From: Cherax quadricarinatus
Lineage: Eukaryota; Arthropoda; Malacostraca; Decapoda; Parastacidae
Length of the DNA stretch: 64,000 nt
Direction: 5' to 3'
Assembly: GCF_038502225.1 (NCBI RefSeq)
Contig: NW_027195519.1
Span: forward strand, 108,896 to 172,895
Shown: positions 62,394 to 64,000 of the stretch, piece by piece
Numbering within the stretch: the stretch's first letter is position 1
Layout: every line of letters begins with the position of its first letter
Notes under the pieces: generated by a model
What the model saw: the letters and a program-made list of their open reading frames with translations, nothing else
The model's database searches: none
What the model was told of the DNA's origin: nothing
Translations under genes and position numbers: made by a program

Positions 62394-64000
62394 ATGGCCT
62401 ATTTACAGTGGAATATCCGCGGCCTCAGGGGTAATCGGGGTGAGCTTCAGATGTTGCTTTCCAGGTTTTCCCCTGTTGGTGCTTGCTTACAAGAACCAAA
62501 ATTACACTCGGCTGTTTTCCAACCTATCTCAGGCTATAATTTATTGTATTCTTCGGATCCTTTCTCAGATGGGACCTTTAATGAAAGTGCCCTTCTTCTA
62601 CGCAATGATATTCCGTACTGTCAACTATTTGTCCATACCTCGCTGCATTACACTGCAGCCCGTATCCACTTGAATAAGTGGTTTACAATATGTTCTTTAT
62701 ATCTCTCTCCTTCTCGAGCATTTTCTATCCCAGACTTTGCCTTTCTTGTTTCATCCTTACCACCACCACTTCTGTTACTTGGTGATTTTAATGCCCACCA
62801 TTTCCTCTGGGGGGGGTCTCATTGTGACTCACGTGGCATTCAGTTGGAGGCTTTTCTTGCCTCTCACCCCCTCCATGTTTTAAATACGGGTACTCCCACC
62901 CATTTTGATCCTCGTACTCATACTCTCTCTTGCATCGATCTATCAGTCTGCTCTTCCTCCACTGCACTAGACTTCACCTGGTCTGTTCTACCAGACTTAC
63001 ATGACAGCGATCATTTTCCGATCATTCTTACTTCTCCTTCCTATTCACCACCTTCCCGTAGCCCTCGCTGGCAATTTGATCGGGCAAATTGGGATCTTTA
63101 CTCACACCTCACTGCTTTTAGTGAGGTTCCTTCTTCATCCTCCATTGATGAGCTCCTACACATCTTCTCGACATCAGTTTATACAGCAGCTTCTCATTCT
63201 ATACCCCACACCTCAGGCAGGCATTCTCAGAAGTGCGTGCCTTGGTGGTCTCCTGCTTGTGCTCGTGCAGTACGTTTGAAACGTGCTGCATGGGGCAGGT
63301 ACCGGTACAATAGAACCGCTGAGAGACTTGTTGATTTTAAGCAGAAGCGTGCGATCGCTCGCCGTGTCATCCGTGAAGCTAAACGCACTTGTTGGCGAGA
63401 CTATGTTTCCACCATCACCTCTGCTTCTTCTATGAGTGCAGTCTGGAAAAAAGTGAGGAAATTGAGTGGTAAATACTCTCCTGACCCGGCTCCTGTTCTA
63501 CGGGTCACTGGTGTTGATATAGCAAACCCTCTCGACGTTGCCATTGAACTTGGCACACATCTGGTCCGTATTTCCCGAGGGCTCCATCTATGCCCCTCGT
63601 TTCTTTCCTCAAAGTCTGCCAGAGAGTTAGTACCCTTGGACTTTTCTTCTCTCGGAGAAGAACAGTATAATGTGCCTTTTACACTTCAAGAACTGGAGGC
63701 AACGCTCTCAGCTTGCCGATCATCGGCAGCTGGGCCTGATGACATTCATATTCGTATGTTACAACATTTACATCGGTCAGCCCTTGTAGTCCTCTTACAC
63801 CTCTTCAATCTTATTTGGGCACAAGGAGTTCTTCCCCAGCTGTGGAAATCTGCCATTGTTCTCCCTTTCCGCAAACCGGGTACTACAGGACAGGATGCCT
63901 CCCACTATCGCCCCTATCGCTCTTACAAGTGCAGTTTGCAAAGTGATGGAACGCCTCGTAAATCGACGTTTAATGTGGTATTTAGAGACTCACAACAGTC
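62394..64000 (+). CDS. Jockey-like LINE ORF2 (endonuclease and start of RT), incomplete at window end
   Basis: The ATG at 62394 lies 44 bp after the ORF1 stop. It reads MAYLQWNIRGLRGNRGEL, then CLQEPKL, LLLGDFNAHHFLWGG (about 62773), THFDPRTHTLSCIDL and DSDHFPII (about 63003), the endonuclease. A linker and RT fingers follow: SSAAGPDDIHIRMLQ, LPQLWKSAIVLPFRKPG. At about 63915 one extra base seems to shift the frame, since ALTSAVCKVMERLVNRRL follows in the next frame. The catalytic RT core lies beyond the window. No stop occurs in the main frame before position 64000. Confidence 0.9.
   Translation, partial: MAYLQWNIRGLRGNRGELQMLLSRFSPVGACLQEPKLHSAVFQPISGYNLLYSSDPFSDGTFNESALLLRNDIPYCQLFVHTSLHYTAARIHLNKWFTICSLYLSPSRAFSIPDFAFLVSSLPPPLLLLGDFNAHHFLWGGSHCDSRGIQLEAFLASHPLHVLNTGTPTHFDPRTHTLSCIDLSVCSSSTALDFTWSVLPDLHDSDHFPIILTSPSYSPPSRSPRWQFDRANWDLYSHLTAFSEVPSSSSIDELLHIFSTSVYTAASHSIPHTSGRHSQKCVPWWSPACARAVRLKRAAWGRYRYNRTAERLVDFKQKRAIARRVIREAKRTCWRDYVSTITSASSMSAVWKKVRKLSGKYSPDPAPVLRVTGVDIANPLDVAIELGTHLVRISRGLHLCPSFLSSKSARELVPLDFSSLGEEQYNVPFTLQELEATLSACRSSAAGPDDIHIRMLQHLHRSALVVLLHLFNLIWAQGVLPQLWKSAIVLPFRKPGTTGQDASHYRPYRSYKCSLQSDGTPRKSTFNVVFRDSQQ

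Larger units (their letters stand above)
59590..64000 (+). mobile_element. Jockey-like LINE, well preserved, running off the window
   Basis: It has a pyrimidine- and GC-rich 5' region (about 59590-60414), ORF1 (60415-62349) and ORF2 from 62394 to the window end. ORF1 with three CCHC knuckles and a short gap to an endonuclease/RT ORF2 are typical of Jockey-clade LINEs. The same family left the decayed copy at 6853-14493. Confidence 0.88.

Overview
The window looks like intergenic DNA from a large, repeat-rich arthropod genome. The repeat families look like those of decapod crustaceans, probably a freshwater crayfish. That assignment rests on recognising RTE, CR1-like and Jockey-like LINE types and a few dispersed repeats by eye; no database was searched. 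I see no convincing host protein-coding gene, rRNA or true tRNA gene. Almost every long reading frame belongs to a retroelement or is produced by tandem repeats.

Layout. 1-4.5 kb: a long inverted repeat, a 35-bp minisatellite (about 2852-3605) and a broken adenain/Ulp1-like cysteine protease gene of probable viral or Polinton origin (3936-4544). 5-6.9 kb: LINE debris and dispersed repeats. 6.85-14.5 kb: one decayed Jockey-like LINE that carries a 6-kb array of a 31-bp repeat inside its former ORF1. 14.5-17 kb: a SINE-like unit and a decayed RTE LINE. 17-19.7 kb: AT-rich DNA with foldback repeats. 19.75-27.06 kb: a Ty3/gypsy element (Gypsy-1), split by a 5'-truncated RTE LINE flanked by 12-bp target-site duplications. 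27.9-28.5 kb: an inverted gypsy RT relic with a palindrome. 31.6-34.3 kb: low-complexity DNA and a second SINE-like unit. 34.3-39.7 kb: three head-to-tail copies of one CR1-like LINE. 41.9-45.5 kb: a nearly full-length but frameshifted RTE LINE. 46.55-52.9 kb: a second gypsy element (Gypsy-2, minus strand) with two LTRs. 52.9-58.8 kb: a Tx1/L1-like LINE. 58.8-59.6 kb: fragments and opposed tails of that LINE family. 59.6-64 kb: a much better preserved Jockey-like LINE running off the window end.

How the parts relate. The intact Jockey-like LINE at the right end is the reference for the decayed copy at 6.85-14.5 kb. Aligning them places the 31-bp array exactly where the intact ORF1 has a single 31-bp segment (60451-60481), which suggests the minisatellite grew in place from transposon coding sequence. 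Both gypsy elements have integrase upstream of reverse transcriptase, the copia-like order known from Gmr1-type Ty3/gypsy elements. Gypsy-1 is open in one frame from gag to the RT leader apart from stop codons, all explicable as C-to-T changes, and its integrase has lost the first catalytic Asp.
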